The notes under the pieces were generated by a model. That model was given only the letters and a program-made list of their open reading frames with translations, was not told the DNA's origin and searched no databases. Of a stretch of DNA of 64,000 bases, positions 53,016 to 60,686 are shown piece by piece (positions within the stretch are counted from its first letter, which is position 1; every line of letters starts with the position of its first letter). The position numbers and the translations under genes are program-made. The stretch is from Streptomyces sp. Act143 (GTDB lineage: Bacteria > Actinomycetota > Actinomycetes > Streptomycetales > Streptomycetaceae), in the NCBI RefSeq assembly GCF_003143935.1, contig NZ_QFRX01000001.1, positions 8,395,507-8,459,506 on the forward strand. Reading direction: 5' to 3'.

Positions 53016-53019
53016 ACCC

Positions 53020-53066
53020 GCGCCGCCCCGGCCCTGACGCCCTTCTGCCCAGGGCCGGGGCGGCGC
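53020..53066 (+). terminator. 17-bp stem hairpin after SnoaL-like gene
   Basis: GCGCCGCCCCGGCCCTG (53020-53036) pairs perfectly with CAGGGCCGGGGCGGCGC (53050-53066), 13-nt loop, 4 nt after the stop. Confidence 0.8.
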
Positions 53067-53124
53067 CCTCGGGGGCATCCGCGGTGCGCTGCCCGCACCG
53101 CTCGTCAGAATCAGGAGCAATTCC

Positions 53125-53889
53125 ATGGGAACACTCGACGGCAAGGTGGCGCTCATCACCGGCACCGCCGGAGGCATGGGCCGCGTCGCGGCACTCGTCT
53201 TCGCGCGCGAGGGAGCACGGGTCGTCGGCGCCGACATCCAGGTCGAGGCCAACAAGGAGACCGTCGAACTCGTGCGGCGTGCGGGCGGCGAGATGACGGG
53301 CATCGCGCCGGTCGACCTGACCGACCCCGACGCGGTACGGCGACTGGCCGACGAGGCCGCCGCCGCGTACGACGGGCTCGACGTCGTCTACAACAACGCC
53401 GCACTCCAGCGCTTCGGCCCCATGCCGGACTTCTCGGTGGAGGACTGGCGCATCACGGTGACCGGTGAACTCGACATCCCCTTCTTCGTGTCGAAGTTCA
53501 CCTGGCCGCATCTGGTCCGCCGGGGCGGCGGCGTCATCATCAACGTCGCGTCGGTGGCCGGCCTGATCGCGGGCGCCACGCCCCCCATGGTCGCGCACAC
53601 GGCGGCCAACGCCGGCGTCGTCGGCATGACGCGGCAACTCGCCCTGGAGGGGGCCCCGCACGGAATCCGCGCGGTGACGATCAGCCCCGGCCCGACACTC
53701 ACCCCGGCCAGCGACCGCGACTTGGGCGACAACCAGGCCGCCCGGGACGCGATCACCAGCAAGACGCTCCTGAAGCGCTTCGCCCGCCCCGAGGAGATCG
53801 TCGAACTGGCCGCGTTCCTCGCCTCGGACCGGGCCGGCTACATCACGGGCGCCAACTACCCGGTCGACGGCGGCGCGAGCGCCTGGTGA
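53125..53889 (+). CDS. SDR family protein lacking the catalytic Tyr/Lys pair
   Basis: The 254-residue protein has the SDR fold: TGTAGGMG at 13-20, NNAA at 90-93, NVASVAG with Ser143, and the ending ITGANYPVDGGASAW. At the YxxxK position it has His158 and Asn162 (AHTAANAG; codons CAC and AAC), so both standard catalytic residues are gone. It may use His as the acid/base, or be a binding or regulatory SDR. The ATG at 53125 has AGGAGCAA upstream. Confidence 0.88.
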   Translation: MGTLDGKVALITGTAGGMGRVAALVFAREGARVVGADIQVEANKETVELVRRAGGEMTGIAPVDLTDPDAVRRLADEAAAAYDGLDVVYNNAALQRFGPMPDFSVEDWRITVTGELDIPFFVSKFTWPHLVRRGGGVIINVASVAGLIAGATPPMVAHTAANAGVVGMTRQLALEGAPHGIRAVTISPGPTLTPASDRDLGDNQAARDAITSKTLLKRFARPEEIVELAAFLASDRAGYITGANYPVDGGASAW

Positions 53890-53925
53890 CGCGATCGGTC
53901 CCCGTGCTCCGCACGACCAGCGTTC

Positions 53926-53967
53926 TGTCCCGGTCGGGAGGCGGCTGTGCCGCCCCCGGCCGGGACA
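53926..53967 (+). terminator. Imperfect long hairpin after SDR
   Basis: The arms 53926-53945 (start TGTCCCGG) and 53949-53967 (end CCGGGACA) pair over most of their length with a single bulge. It is probably a terminator. Confidence 0.65.
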
Positions 53968-54078
53968 GCCGCGCATGAGGGCCGTACCCGGACCTGGCAG
54001 GTGTCGACGGGCCACATGGCCGGGCCAAGGCAGGTGTCTGCTGTCGTCCCGCGCGCAGGGGACGCGCGGTGCCGCCCC

Positions 54079-54648
54079 TCAGTCCTGTTTCTTCAGCCGC
54101 TCGGCGACGGTGTTCAGCAGTTCGTCGGACAGGTTCTCGTCGGCCACGGCGCGGGACATGAGGACAGCTCCGACGAGGGCGCTGAGCGTGAGCATCGCCT
54201 CGGCACGGGCGTCGTCGGTGACCTCACCGCCGAGACCGGCGATCAGGTCCAGATAGGTGCGGACCTGCTTCTCGTAGGCCTCTTTGAGTTCCTGCTCACC
54301 GCGTCCGGTGGCGGCTCCCAGGGTGACCAGCGCACAGCCGGTGGCCGGAGCGTCGCGATGCCGGGCGGCGAGGTAGGCGTCGATCAGGCCGGCGCGGGGG
54401 TCCTGGTCGTTCTTGCGGGCGGACCGCTCCATCTTCGCGGTGCCGTCGGCGAGTGCCGTGGCCGCGGCCTGCGTGATGAGGTCGTCGCGTGAGGCGAAGT
54501 GCTTGTAGAAGCCGCCGTGGGTGAGGCCGGCCTCCTTCATGAGATCCGCGATGCCCGGGCGGTTGAGGCCCTCGGAGCGGACCTTGCGGGAGGCGATGCG
54601 CAGGACCCGTTCACGGGTCGCCGCCTTCTCCGCCTGCGAGTGGCCCAT
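54079..54648 (-). CDS. TetR family transcriptional regulator
   Basis: A 189-residue protein from the ATG at 54648. The N-terminal HTH is RPGIADLMKEAGLTHGGFYK (about 30-49), the classic recognition helix of the AcrR/NemR-like branch that senses electrophiles. A helical ligand-binding region with a single Cys in ATGCALVTLG follows. It is divergent from the isochorismatase gene. The 30-bp palindrome in that gap is repeated at the MFS promoter, so both are the predicted targets. Confidence 0.92.
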   Translation of the reverse strand: MGHSQAEKAATRERVLRIASRKVRSEGLNRPGIADLMKEAGLTHGGFYKHFASRDDLITQAAATALADGTAKMERSARKNDQDPRAGLIDAYLAARHRDAPATGCALVTLGAATGRGEQELKEAYEKQVRTYLDLIAGLGGEVTDDARAEAMLTLSALVGAVLMSRAVADENLSDELLNTVAERLKKQD

Positions 54649-54781
54649 GGCCGACCTGCCTTTCGTCGGGGCGCGAACCGGAAAACACCGCGCAACTGGA
54701 TGTTTTGCATCATACAACCCGGCTGTCAAACCCTCCGTGAGCTAAACCTCCCTTGACTTTCTGGATGTCGAGGATAATCCT

Positions 54782-54811
54782 CAATCTAGATGACGCACAG
54801 CATCCAGATTG
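54782..54811. promoter_or_regulatory. 30-bp operator at isochorismatase promoter
   Basis: CAATCTAGATG (54782-54792) and CATCCAGATTG (54801-54811) match the MFS-promoter element base for base except in the centre and one arm position. It ends 12 bp before the start at 54823, covering the ribosome-binding region, so a bound repressor would block transcription. Confidence 0.82.
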
Positions 54812-54822
54812 GAGTGGGAGCC

Positions 54823-55452
54823 ATGTCTGTCACCTACGACCCCCGCCACACGGCAGTCCTGCTGGTCGACCCCTACAACGACTTCCTGTCCGAAGGAGGC
54901 AAGGTCTGGCCCCGTTTGCGGACGATGGCGGAGGAGACCCGCCTCCTCGACCACCTCCGCGCCGTCGTCGGCTCCGCCCGCGAGAACGGCATGCCGGTGG
55001 TGTTCGTCCCGCACCGGCGCTGGCAGCCGGGCGACTACGAGACCTGGGCGTTCCCCAACCCCACCCAGCTCGGGATCATGGAACGACAGAGCTTCGCCCG
55101 CGGCACCTGGGGCGGGGAGTTCCACCCCGACTTCCAACCGCAGCCGAACGACATCGTGGTCGCGGAGCACTGGGCGCAAAGCGGCTTCGCCAACACCGAC
55201 CTCGACCTCCGCCTCAAGCAGCACGGCATCACCCATGTCGTGCTCATCGGCCTGCTCGCCAACACCTGCATCGAGTCCACCGGCCGGTTCGCCATGGAAC
55301 TCGGCTACCACGTCACCCTCGTCCGAGACGCCACCGCCGCGTTCCTGCCCGAGATGATGCACGCCGCACACGAGCTGAACGGCCCCACCTACGCCCACGC
55401 CATCACCACCACCGACGAGCTCACCGTCGCATTCAAGGAAGCGAGGTCATGA
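54823..55452 (+). CDS. Isochorismatase-family cysteine hydrolase
   Basis: The 209-residue protein has Asp16 (LLVDPYNDF) and nucleophile Cys149 (LANTCIEST) of the cysteine-hydrolase fold, preceded by the family's cis-peptide loop. The usual catalytic Lys position reads VAEHWAQSGFANTD, a variant of one subfamily. It hydrolyses an amide, N-carbamoyl or vinyl-ether compound; the substrate is unknown. It is divergent from and probably repressed by the adjacent TetR. Confidence 0.9.
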   Translation: MSVTYDPRHTAVLLVDPYNDFLSEGGKVWPRLRTMAEETRLLDHLRAVVGSARENGMPVVFVPHRRWQPGDYETWAFPNPTQLGIMERQSFARGTWGGEFHPDFQPQPNDIVVAEHWAQSGFANTDLDLRLKQHGITHVVLIGLLANTCIESTGRFAMELGYHVTLVRDATAAFLPEMMHAAHELNGPTYAHAITTTDELTVAFKEARS

Positions 55453-55533
55453 AGACAGTCGCCTGACCGATGCACTCCCTCCCTGCCCGGCAGATGCTTG
55501 GAGCCTGTGAACACCTTGCTGAAGGAGCGAGCC

Positions 55534-55797
55534 ATGAGCGGACCCGACGCCGGCACCGAGAAGGAGATCCTCGGCCGCATCACGCAAATGATCTCTGAAG
55601 AGAGGCACCTGCGTGACAGCTTGGCCCAGCACACCATCGACCAGACTGCGGAGCACTCCCGTCTGGCAAGGCTGGAGACCGAACTCGACCAGTGCTGGGA
55701 CCTGCTGCGCCAGCGCCGGGCCCTGGCCGCCGCAGGCCAGGATGCGTCAACCGCGCAGGTACGGCCGGCGTCTCAGGTGGAGCGGTACCTGTCCTGA
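55534..55797 (+). CDS. DUF2630 family protein
   Basis: An 87-residue all-helical protein with the DUF2630 pattern: EILGRITQMISEERHLRDSL, then EHSRLARLETELDQCWDLLR and QRRAL, ending VRPASQVERYLS. The function is unknown; it looks like a short antiparallel coiled coil. GAAGGAG precedes the ATG at 55534. It is followed by a perfect hairpin. Confidence 0.88.
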   Translation: MSGPDAGTEKEILGRITQMISEERHLRDSLAQHTIDQTAEHSRLARLETELDQCWDLLRQRRALAAAGQDASTAQVRPASQVERYLS

Positions 55798-55838
55798 TCA
55801 CAGGGTCCGGGGACGCCCCGCACACCCGTGATCAGCAG

Positions 55839-55870
55839 GCCGTACCGCGACAGCCGGTTCGCGGTACGGC
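55839..55870 (+). terminator. 12-bp stem terminator after DUF2630 gene
   Basis: GCCGTACCGCGA (55839-55850) pairs perfectly with TCGCGGTACGGC (55859-55870), 8-nt loop. Confidence 0.75.
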
Positions 55871-55997
55871 AGGTCGCGTGGACGCGTAGCAATCCTCCCG
55901 GAAGGACACCGAGTAGCAGCCGTCTCCGAGGCCCTGACGGACCCCACCGAACCGTCCTTCACCGCGCCGCCAGACCGGTGTCCGGCATCATGAGGTT

Positions 55998-56936
55998 GTG
56001 GACTTCGAGCCGTACCGGGGTGAGTTGGTGGCGTTCTGCTACCGGATGCTGGGGTCGGTGCACGAGGCCGAGGATCTGGTGCAGGAGACGTTGCTACGTG
56101 CCTGGAAGGCCCGTGACCGCTACGATCCGGCGCGCGCGTCGGTGCGGACCTGGCTGTACCGGATCGCGACCAATGTGTGCCTGACCGCGCTGGAGGGGCG
56201 CGGGCGGCGTCCGCTGCCGTCCGGACTGGGGGCACCGAGCGACGATCCCGAGGCGCCGCTGGTACCAGCGCTCGACGTGCCCTGGCTTCAGCCGTTTCCT
56301 GACGCGCGGTTCGATGTGGAAGTCAGGGCCGATCTGCGGCTCGCCTGGGTGGCGGCGGTACAGGTCCTGCCCGCACGGCAGCGGGCAGTGCTGGTGCTGC
56401 GCGAGGTGCTGGCGTTCAGCGCGGCCGAGGTCGCCGAGCAGTTGGGTACCACGGTCGCGGCGGTCAACAGCGCGTTGCAGCGGGCCCGTGCCGCTCTCGC
56501 CGACGTGGGTGATGCCGACGCGGTCACCGAGCCGGACGACCCCGAGGTACGGGCGGTCATCCAGCAGTACCTGCAGGCATTCGAGGCGGCGGACGTACCC
56601 GCGCTGGTGCGGCTGCTGGCCCACGACGCGGTACTGGAGATGCCGCCGGTGCCGCTGTGGTACCGAGGCAGCCGCGACTACGGCCGGTTCCTGGAGCGGG
56701 TGTTCCGTGTACGCGGCAGGGGCTGGGCCATGCGGGAGCTCACCGCAGGCGGGCAGCCCGCGCTCGCCGCATACGCGCCGCAGCCCGGTGGCAGCCACCG
56801 GCTGCACACCCTCCAGGTCTTCACCGTCACCGGCGGCCGCATCGCGCACAACATCGTGTTCGCCGATCCGCGCGTCTTCGACGCCTTCGAGCTGCCGGAT
56901 GAGATTCCCGCAAGCGAGTTCCGCCAGGAGCGATGA
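55998..56936 (+). CDS. ECF sigma factor with C-terminal SnoaL-like domain
   Basis: A 312-residue sigma-70 protein. Region 2 is ELVAFCYRMLGSVHEAEDLV and LRAWKARDRYDPARASVRTWLY in outline. Region 4 is LPARQRAVLVLREVLAFSAA and VAEQLGTTVAAVNSALQRAR. From about residue 185 it continues as an NTF2/SnoaL-like domain (VIQQYLQAFEAADVPALVRL). Such C-terminal domains replace an anti-sigma factor and tune activity. The GTG at 55998 gives MDFEPYRGEL. A dihydrofolate-reductase-fold protein follows after 57 nt, a common partner of this sigma class. Confidence 0.92.
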   Translation: MDFEPYRGELVAFCYRMLGSVHEAEDLVQETLLRAWKARDRYDPARASVRTWLYRIATNVCLTALEGRGRRPLPSGLGAPSDDPEAPLVPALDVPWLQPFPDARFDVEVRADLRLAWVAAVQVLPARQRAVLVLREVLAFSAAEVAEQLGTTVAAVNSALQRARAALADVGDADAVTEPDDPEVRAVIQQYLQAFEAADVPALVRLLAHDAVLEMPPVPLWYRGSRDYGRFLERVFRVRGRGWAMRELTAGGQPALAAYAPQPGGSHRLHTLQVFTVTGGRIAHNIVFADPRVFDAFELPDEIPASEFRQER

Positions 56937-56993
56937 GTCGGGGCGGTGCGGCCGGTACATACCGGTGAGCACCGAACCGAAGGGAAACTCACC

Positions 56994-57557
56994 GTGAGCG
57001 TCATCGTCATCGAGTTCACCACCCTGGACGGAATCGTCACCGACCCCGACGGCTCCGCCGGCACCCCTCTGGGCGGCTGGGCCTTCCGGCACGGCCCCAA
57101 GCCGGTCGCCGGGGACAAGTTCCGGCTCGGCCGCACACTGGACGAAGGGGTACTGCTGCTCGGGCGCGCCACCTGGCAGCTGTTCTCACAGATCTGGCCG
57201 GGCCGCGACGACCCGTTCGCCGCGCGGATGAACACCGTCCCGAAACTGGTCGCCTCCCACACCCTGACCCACGCCGACACATCGGCATGGGCGAACTCCC
57301 AGCTACTCGACGGCGACCTGGTCGACGCCGTCAAGCGCGAGCGCCGGGACGTGATCGTCACCGGGAGCCTGAGCATCGTGGACAGGCTGAGGGCCGCGGA
57401 CATGATCGACGAGTACCGGCTGCTGACCTTCCCCACCGTCCTCGGCACCGGCCGGCAGCTCTTCCCGACGGACGGCCATCACGCCGAACTGGAATGCCTG
57501 TCCGCCGAACAGATCGGCGCCGCCCTCCTCACCCGCTACCGCAGGACCGCCCGATGA
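56994..57557 (+). CDS. Dihydrofolate reductase-family protein (RibD C-terminal fold)
   Basis: The 187-residue protein has the DHFR/RibD-C fold: VIVIEFTTLDGIVTDPDGSA, LLLGRATWQLFSQIWP, DVIVTGSLSIVDRLRAADMI, DEYRLLTFPTVLGTGRQLF. It likely binds NADPH, but DHFR activity is not implied. The GTG at 56994 has GAAGGGA upstream. Downstream a short frame overlaps its stop. Confidence 0.9.
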   Translation: MSVIVIEFTTLDGIVTDPDGSAGTPLGGWAFRHGPKPVAGDKFRLGRTLDEGVLLLGRATWQLFSQIWPGRDDPFAARMNTVPKLVASHTLTHADTSAWANSQLLDGDLVDAVKRERRDVIVTGSLSIVDRLRAADMIDEYRLLTFPTVLGTGRQLFPTDGHHAELECLSAEQIGAALLTRYRRTAR

Positions 57558-57712
57558 CCACTCGCTCCACCGCCCAGCACGAGACACCCGCCAACCCCAC
57601 GGCATCCGACTGCCACTACCGCACCGCCCACATCCCGCCGGCCCACCGTCTCCCCAGCACGATCAGCATGCTGGAGGCGACCTTCTCCCGTACGCGTACC
57701 GAACGAGACTGA
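57554..57712 (+). CDS. Possible small protein, 52 residues, coupled to DHFR-like gene
   Basis: The ATG overlaps the stop of the DHFR-like gene (ATGA), a translational-coupling arrangement. The product (start MTTRSTAQHETPANPTASDC) has no recognised family. It ends 35 nt before the operon terminator. The frame may be incidental. Confidence 0.35.
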   Translation: MTTRSTAQHETPANPTASDCHYRTAHIPPAHRLPSTISMLEATFSRTRTERD

Positions 57713-57747
57713 GCAACTCCTGCCGTCCGCGTCCGCGAAGACACCCA

Positions 57748-57793
57748 CTCGCCCGAGCGTCCGAAAGCAACCAGCTGCCGACGCTCGGGCGAG
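57748..57793 (+). terminator. 14-bp stem terminator after ECF/DHFR operon
   Basis: CTCGCCCGAGCGTC (57748-57761) pairs perfectly with GACGCTCGGGCGAG (57780-57793), 18-nt loop. Confidence 0.78.
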
Positions 57794-57876
57794 CCGACGC
57801 AGCGCGCCAGCTCACGGCGCCGATCGCGGCTCCGCACGGCACTTGGGCCGTATGGCAGTGCGCGCCCCGTGAAGCC

Positions 57877-58284
57877 TCATCTGCAGCATGTACTCACGGC
57901 TGCGGCGATTGACCTTGTGCGGATCGACGCCTGGCTGGATGAAACACCCACAGCACCAACCCGCACGTCCCACTTCGCCTCCCTGCTGTTCACCGGGTAA
58001 TGCCGGAAAGGGACTTCGCCGACAGGGGCAAGGATCGACGGGCCGTCACGAACTGTCGAGGCCAGGTCGAGGTCGAACACGGTTGCCGACCGGCCGCGGC
58101 GCTCGGTAGACCCGGGAGCCGCGGCCGCATCCTTGGAGTCCTGGAGGAACCAGCGCTGGTCGGGTGAGCCTTCGACCTCGTCCTGCGCGAACAGCCCGCC
58201 GCCCTTCTGGGGCGCCGTGAGGTACTGCTTGGTCTTGTAGTTCTGCAAGGTCCAGGTGCCGTCGCCCTCGTAGGAGATGCCGAA
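57877..58284 (-). pseudogene. Broken ricin-lectin-like gene abutting rRNA remnant
   Basis: On the minus strand, the stretch FGISYEGDGTWTLQNYKTKQ followed by YLTAPQKGGGLFAQDEVEGS and PDQRWFLQD resembles the first repeats of ricin-type beta-trefoil lectins. No start or signal peptide precedes it; upstream the frame runs without interruption into the 23S rRNA remnant. The C-terminal 60 residues do not look lectin-like. It is best read as a gene fragment cut by the rearrangement that truncated the rRNA operon. Confidence 0.5.
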
Positions 58285-58328
58285 AAGCGGGGGTAGTTGA
58301 GTCCGGGTTTTCGAGGGGCGAGGAAGAT

Positions 58329-58369
58329 GGGTGAAGCTGACTGGTACTAATAGGCCGAGGGCTTGTCCT
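58329..58369 (+). rRNA. 23S rRNA, 3'-terminal fragment only
   Basis: The stretch containing AAGCTGACTGGTACTAATAG and GGCCGAGGGCTTGTCC is the conserved extreme 3' end of actinobacterial 23S rRNA. Everything upstream of about 58329 is unrelated, so about 99% of the gene, all of 16S and the promoter are missing. The normal 23S-5S spacer continues intact to the 5S gene. Confidence 0.82.
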
Positions 58370-58481
58370 CAGTTGCTCGCGTCCACTGTGTTAGTTCTGA
58401 GGCAACGACCGTTGCCGGTTTTTTGAGCAGAACGCATCACTAATAACTACAGAGTGTGCTTGTTCGCTCGAAACCATTAGG

Positions 58482-58601
58482 GTTTCGGTGGTCATAGCGT
58501 GAGGGAAACGCCCGGTTACATTTCGAACCCGGAAGCTAAGCCTTACAGCGCCGATGGTACTGCAGGGGGGACCCTGTGGGAGAGTAGGACGCCGCCGAAC
58601 A
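58482..58601 (+). rRNA. rrf: 5S ribosomal RNA
   Basis: A 120-nt gene matching the Streptomyces 5S rRNA: start GTTTCGGTGGTCATAGCG, the loop-A/helix III region CGAACCCGGAAGCTAAG, and end GGACGCCGCCGAACA. The ends pair as helix I (TTCGG... / ...CCGAA). It is preceded by a 23S-5S spacer but no complete 23S, so whether it is transcribed depends on a promoter further upstream. Confidence 0.95.
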
Positions 58602-58610
58602 ATCTTTGGA

Positions 58611-58660
58611 AGGACCCCTGGTCCCAGCGTTCAGCTGGGACCAGGGGTCCTTTTGTTTTT
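58611..58660 (+). terminator. rRNA operon terminator
   Basis: An 18-bp perfect stem (58611-58628 with 58634-58651, loop GTTCA) is followed by TTTTGTTTTT. It is the strongest intrinsic terminator in the window. Confidence 0.93.
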
Positions 58661-58693
58661 ACAATGCTTGCAGTACCGAGACAGGAGTCACCG

Positions 58694-60631
58694 ATGTCCA
58701 CCAACTCTCCCGACGACCGACCGGAGCGCGACCAGCGGCGACGGGACAGTGGGGACCGTGGCGATCGCGGCGACCGTGGTGGTTTCCGGCGCGATGACCG
58801 CGGTGTCCGTGGCGACCGTGGTGGCTTCCGGCGCGACAACGACCGGGGTGGCGACCGCGGTGGTTACGGTCGGCGCGACGACAACCGGCGTGACGACAAC
58901 CGGGGCGGCGGCTACGGCCGGCGCGACGACCGGCGTGGCGATGATCGTGGTGACCGCGGTGGCTTCCGGCGCGATGACAGCCGTGGAGACAACCGCGGTG
59001 GCGGCTACGGCCGACGGGATGACCGGCGCGATGACCGGCGCGGCGACGACCGCGGGCCTCGTCCGGCGTTCCGGCGTGACGACCGCCCCAGCGGCCCGCG
59101 TCGGGACGACCGGGACCGTGGCTTCCGCCGGGACGACCGGGACCGGGACCGGCCTGCCTTCCGCCGCGATGACCGGGACCGGGGCGAGCGTCGCGACGAC
59201 GACCGTGGGCCTCGTCCGGCGTTCCGGCGTGACGACAACCGGGGCGGTGGCTACGGCCGCCGCGACGACCGGGGTGGCGACCGTGGTGGCTTCCGGCGTG
59301 ACGACAACCGGGGCGGCGGCTCGTACGAACGGCGTGACGATCGCCGTGACGACCGTCGTGACGACCGGGGTGGCGACCGCGGTGGTTTCCGGCGGGACGA
59401 CCGGGACCGTGACCGCGGATTCCGCGGCGATGACCGCGGCGACCGTGGTGGTTTCCGGCGCGATGACCGCGGTGACCGCGGGGAGCGTGGCGGGTTCCGT
59501 CGGGACGACCACCGCGGTGGCTCGTACGACCGGCGCGATGACCGGCGTGGCGATGACCGTGGTGACCGCGGTGGCTTCCGGCGCGATGACAGCCGTGGGG
59601 ACAACCGCGGTGGCGGTTCCTACGAGCGGCGTGACGACCGTCGTGACGACCGGGGCGGGTTCCGTCGGGACGACCGCGGCTCCCGCGGGCCCCGTCGCGA
59701 CGACCGCGGTGGGCGTCCCGGCGGGTTCCGTGGACGGGACGACCGGCGTGACGACAACCGGGGCGGCTACGACCGGCGCGACGACCGGCGCGGTGGCTTC
59801 CGTGGGCGGGACGACCGGGACAGGGACCGTGAGCCGATCAAGCGGCTGCCGATCCCCGAGGACGTCACGGGCGACGAGATCGACGGCGATGTGCGGCAGG
59901 AACTGCAGAGCCTGCCGAAGACGCTGGCGGACGACGTCGCGCGGAACCTGGTGATGGTCGCCCGGCTCATCGACGAGGACCCGGAGGGCGCGTACGGCTA
60001 CTCCAGGGTGGCGCTGCGGCTGGCGTCGCGGGTCGCCGCCGTACGCGAGGCGGCTGGGTTCGCGGCGTACGCGACCCAGAAGTACTCCGAGGCGCTCGCC
60101 GAGTTCCGGGCCGCGCGGCGGATGACCGGCAGTGCTGAGCTGTGGCCCGTCATGGCCGACTGTGAGCGTGGGCTCGGGCGGCCGGAGAAGGCGCTGGACA
60201 TGGCCGGGGCGCCCGAGGTGAACAAGCTGGACAAGGCCGGGCAGGTCGAGATGCGGCTCGTCGCGGCCGGTGCTCGGCGTGACATGGGGCAGCTGGACGC
60301 GGCCATCGTGACGCTGCAGAGCCCCGAGCTGGCCTCCAACTCGGTGCAGCCGTGGACCGCGCGCCTGCGGTACGCCTACGCTGACGCGCTGCTTGCCGCC
60401 AAGCGCGAGGACGAGGCGCGGGAGTGGTTCGCCAAGGCCGTCGAGGCCGACCGGGACGGCAGCACGGACGCCTCGGACCGGCTGGCCGAGCTGGACGGTG
60501 TCGAGTTCGTCGACGCCTTCGACGACAGCGAGGGCGAGGGCGACAGCGCGGGCGAGAGCGGCGGCGACGGTGACGTCGAGGTCGTGGTGGACGACGAGGA
60601 CGTTCCCGCCGAGGACGACGACAAGGACTGA
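58694..60631 (+). CDS. RGG/arginine-aspartate repeat protein with C-terminal TPR-like domain
   Basis: A 645-residue protein in three parts. Residues about 8-378 are low-complexity repeats of RGG-type units such as DRGGFRRDD and GGYGRRDDRR, likely disordered and RNA-binding. Residues about 380-600 form a helical TPR-like domain (EDPEGAYGYSRVALRLASRV, YSEALAEFRAARRMTGS, AREWFAKAVEADRDG). The tail is strongly acidic (VDDEDVPAEDDDKD). The ATG at 58694 has AGGAG 6 nt upstream. It sits directly after the rRNA terminator, so a link to ribosome biogenesis or RNA processing is plausible but unproven. Confidence 0.9.
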   Translation: MSTNSPDDRPERDQRRRDSGDRGDRGDRGGFRRDDRGVRGDRGGFRRDNDRGGDRGGYGRRDDNRRDDNRGGGYGRRDDRRGDDRGDRGGFRRDDSRGDNRGGGYGRRDDRRDDRRGDDRGPRPAFRRDDRPSGPRRDDRDRGFRRDDRDRDRPAFRRDDRDRGERRDDDRGPRPAFRRDDNRGGGYGRRDDRGGDRGGFRRDDNRGGGSYERRDDRRDDRRDDRGGDRGGFRRDDRDRDRGFRGDDRGDRGGFRRDDRGDRGERGGFRRDDHRGGSYDRRDDRRGDDRGDRGGFRRDDSRGDNRGGGSYERRDDRRDDRGGFRRDDRGSRGPRRDDRGGRPGGFRGRDDRRDDNRGGYDRRDDRRGGFRGRDDRDRDREPIKRLPIPEDVTGDEIDGDVRQELQSLPKTLADDVARNLVMVARLIDEDPEGAYGYSRVALRLASRVAAVREAAGFAAYATQKYSEALAEFRAARRMTGSAELWPVMADCERGLGRPEKALDMAGAPEVNKLDKAGQVEMRLVAAGARRDMGQLDAAIVTLQSPELASNSVQPWTARLRYAYADALLAAKREDEAREWFAKAVEADRDGSTDASDRLAELDGVEFVDAFDDSEGEGDSAGESGGDGDVEVVVDDEDVPAEDDDKD

Positions 60632-60642
60632 CGTTCCTCAGT

Positions 60643-60680
60643 GAAAGGGCGGGACCCCGGCCTCGGGGTCCCGCCCTTTC
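60643..60680. terminator. 16-bp bidirectional terminator
   Basis: GAAAGGGCGGGACCCC (60643-60658) pairs perfectly with GGGGTCCCGCCCTTTC (60665-60680), between convergent genes, with runs of A and T outside the stem on each side. Confidence 0.88.
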
Positions 60681-60686
60681 GCGTGT

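Noticed and set aside
58740..59830. Possible CRISPR-like repeat array.
   Set aside because: Repeats vary in length, are contiguous rather than separated by unique spacers, and encode the RGG repeats in frame; no cas genes.
58554..59954. A 466-codon Thr/Val/Ala-rich frame overlapping the RGG protein gene, and an antisense Arg/Ser-rich frame.
   Set aside because: They are shifted readings of the same repeat DNA; only the RGG frame has a ribosome binding site and continues into a TPR-like domain.
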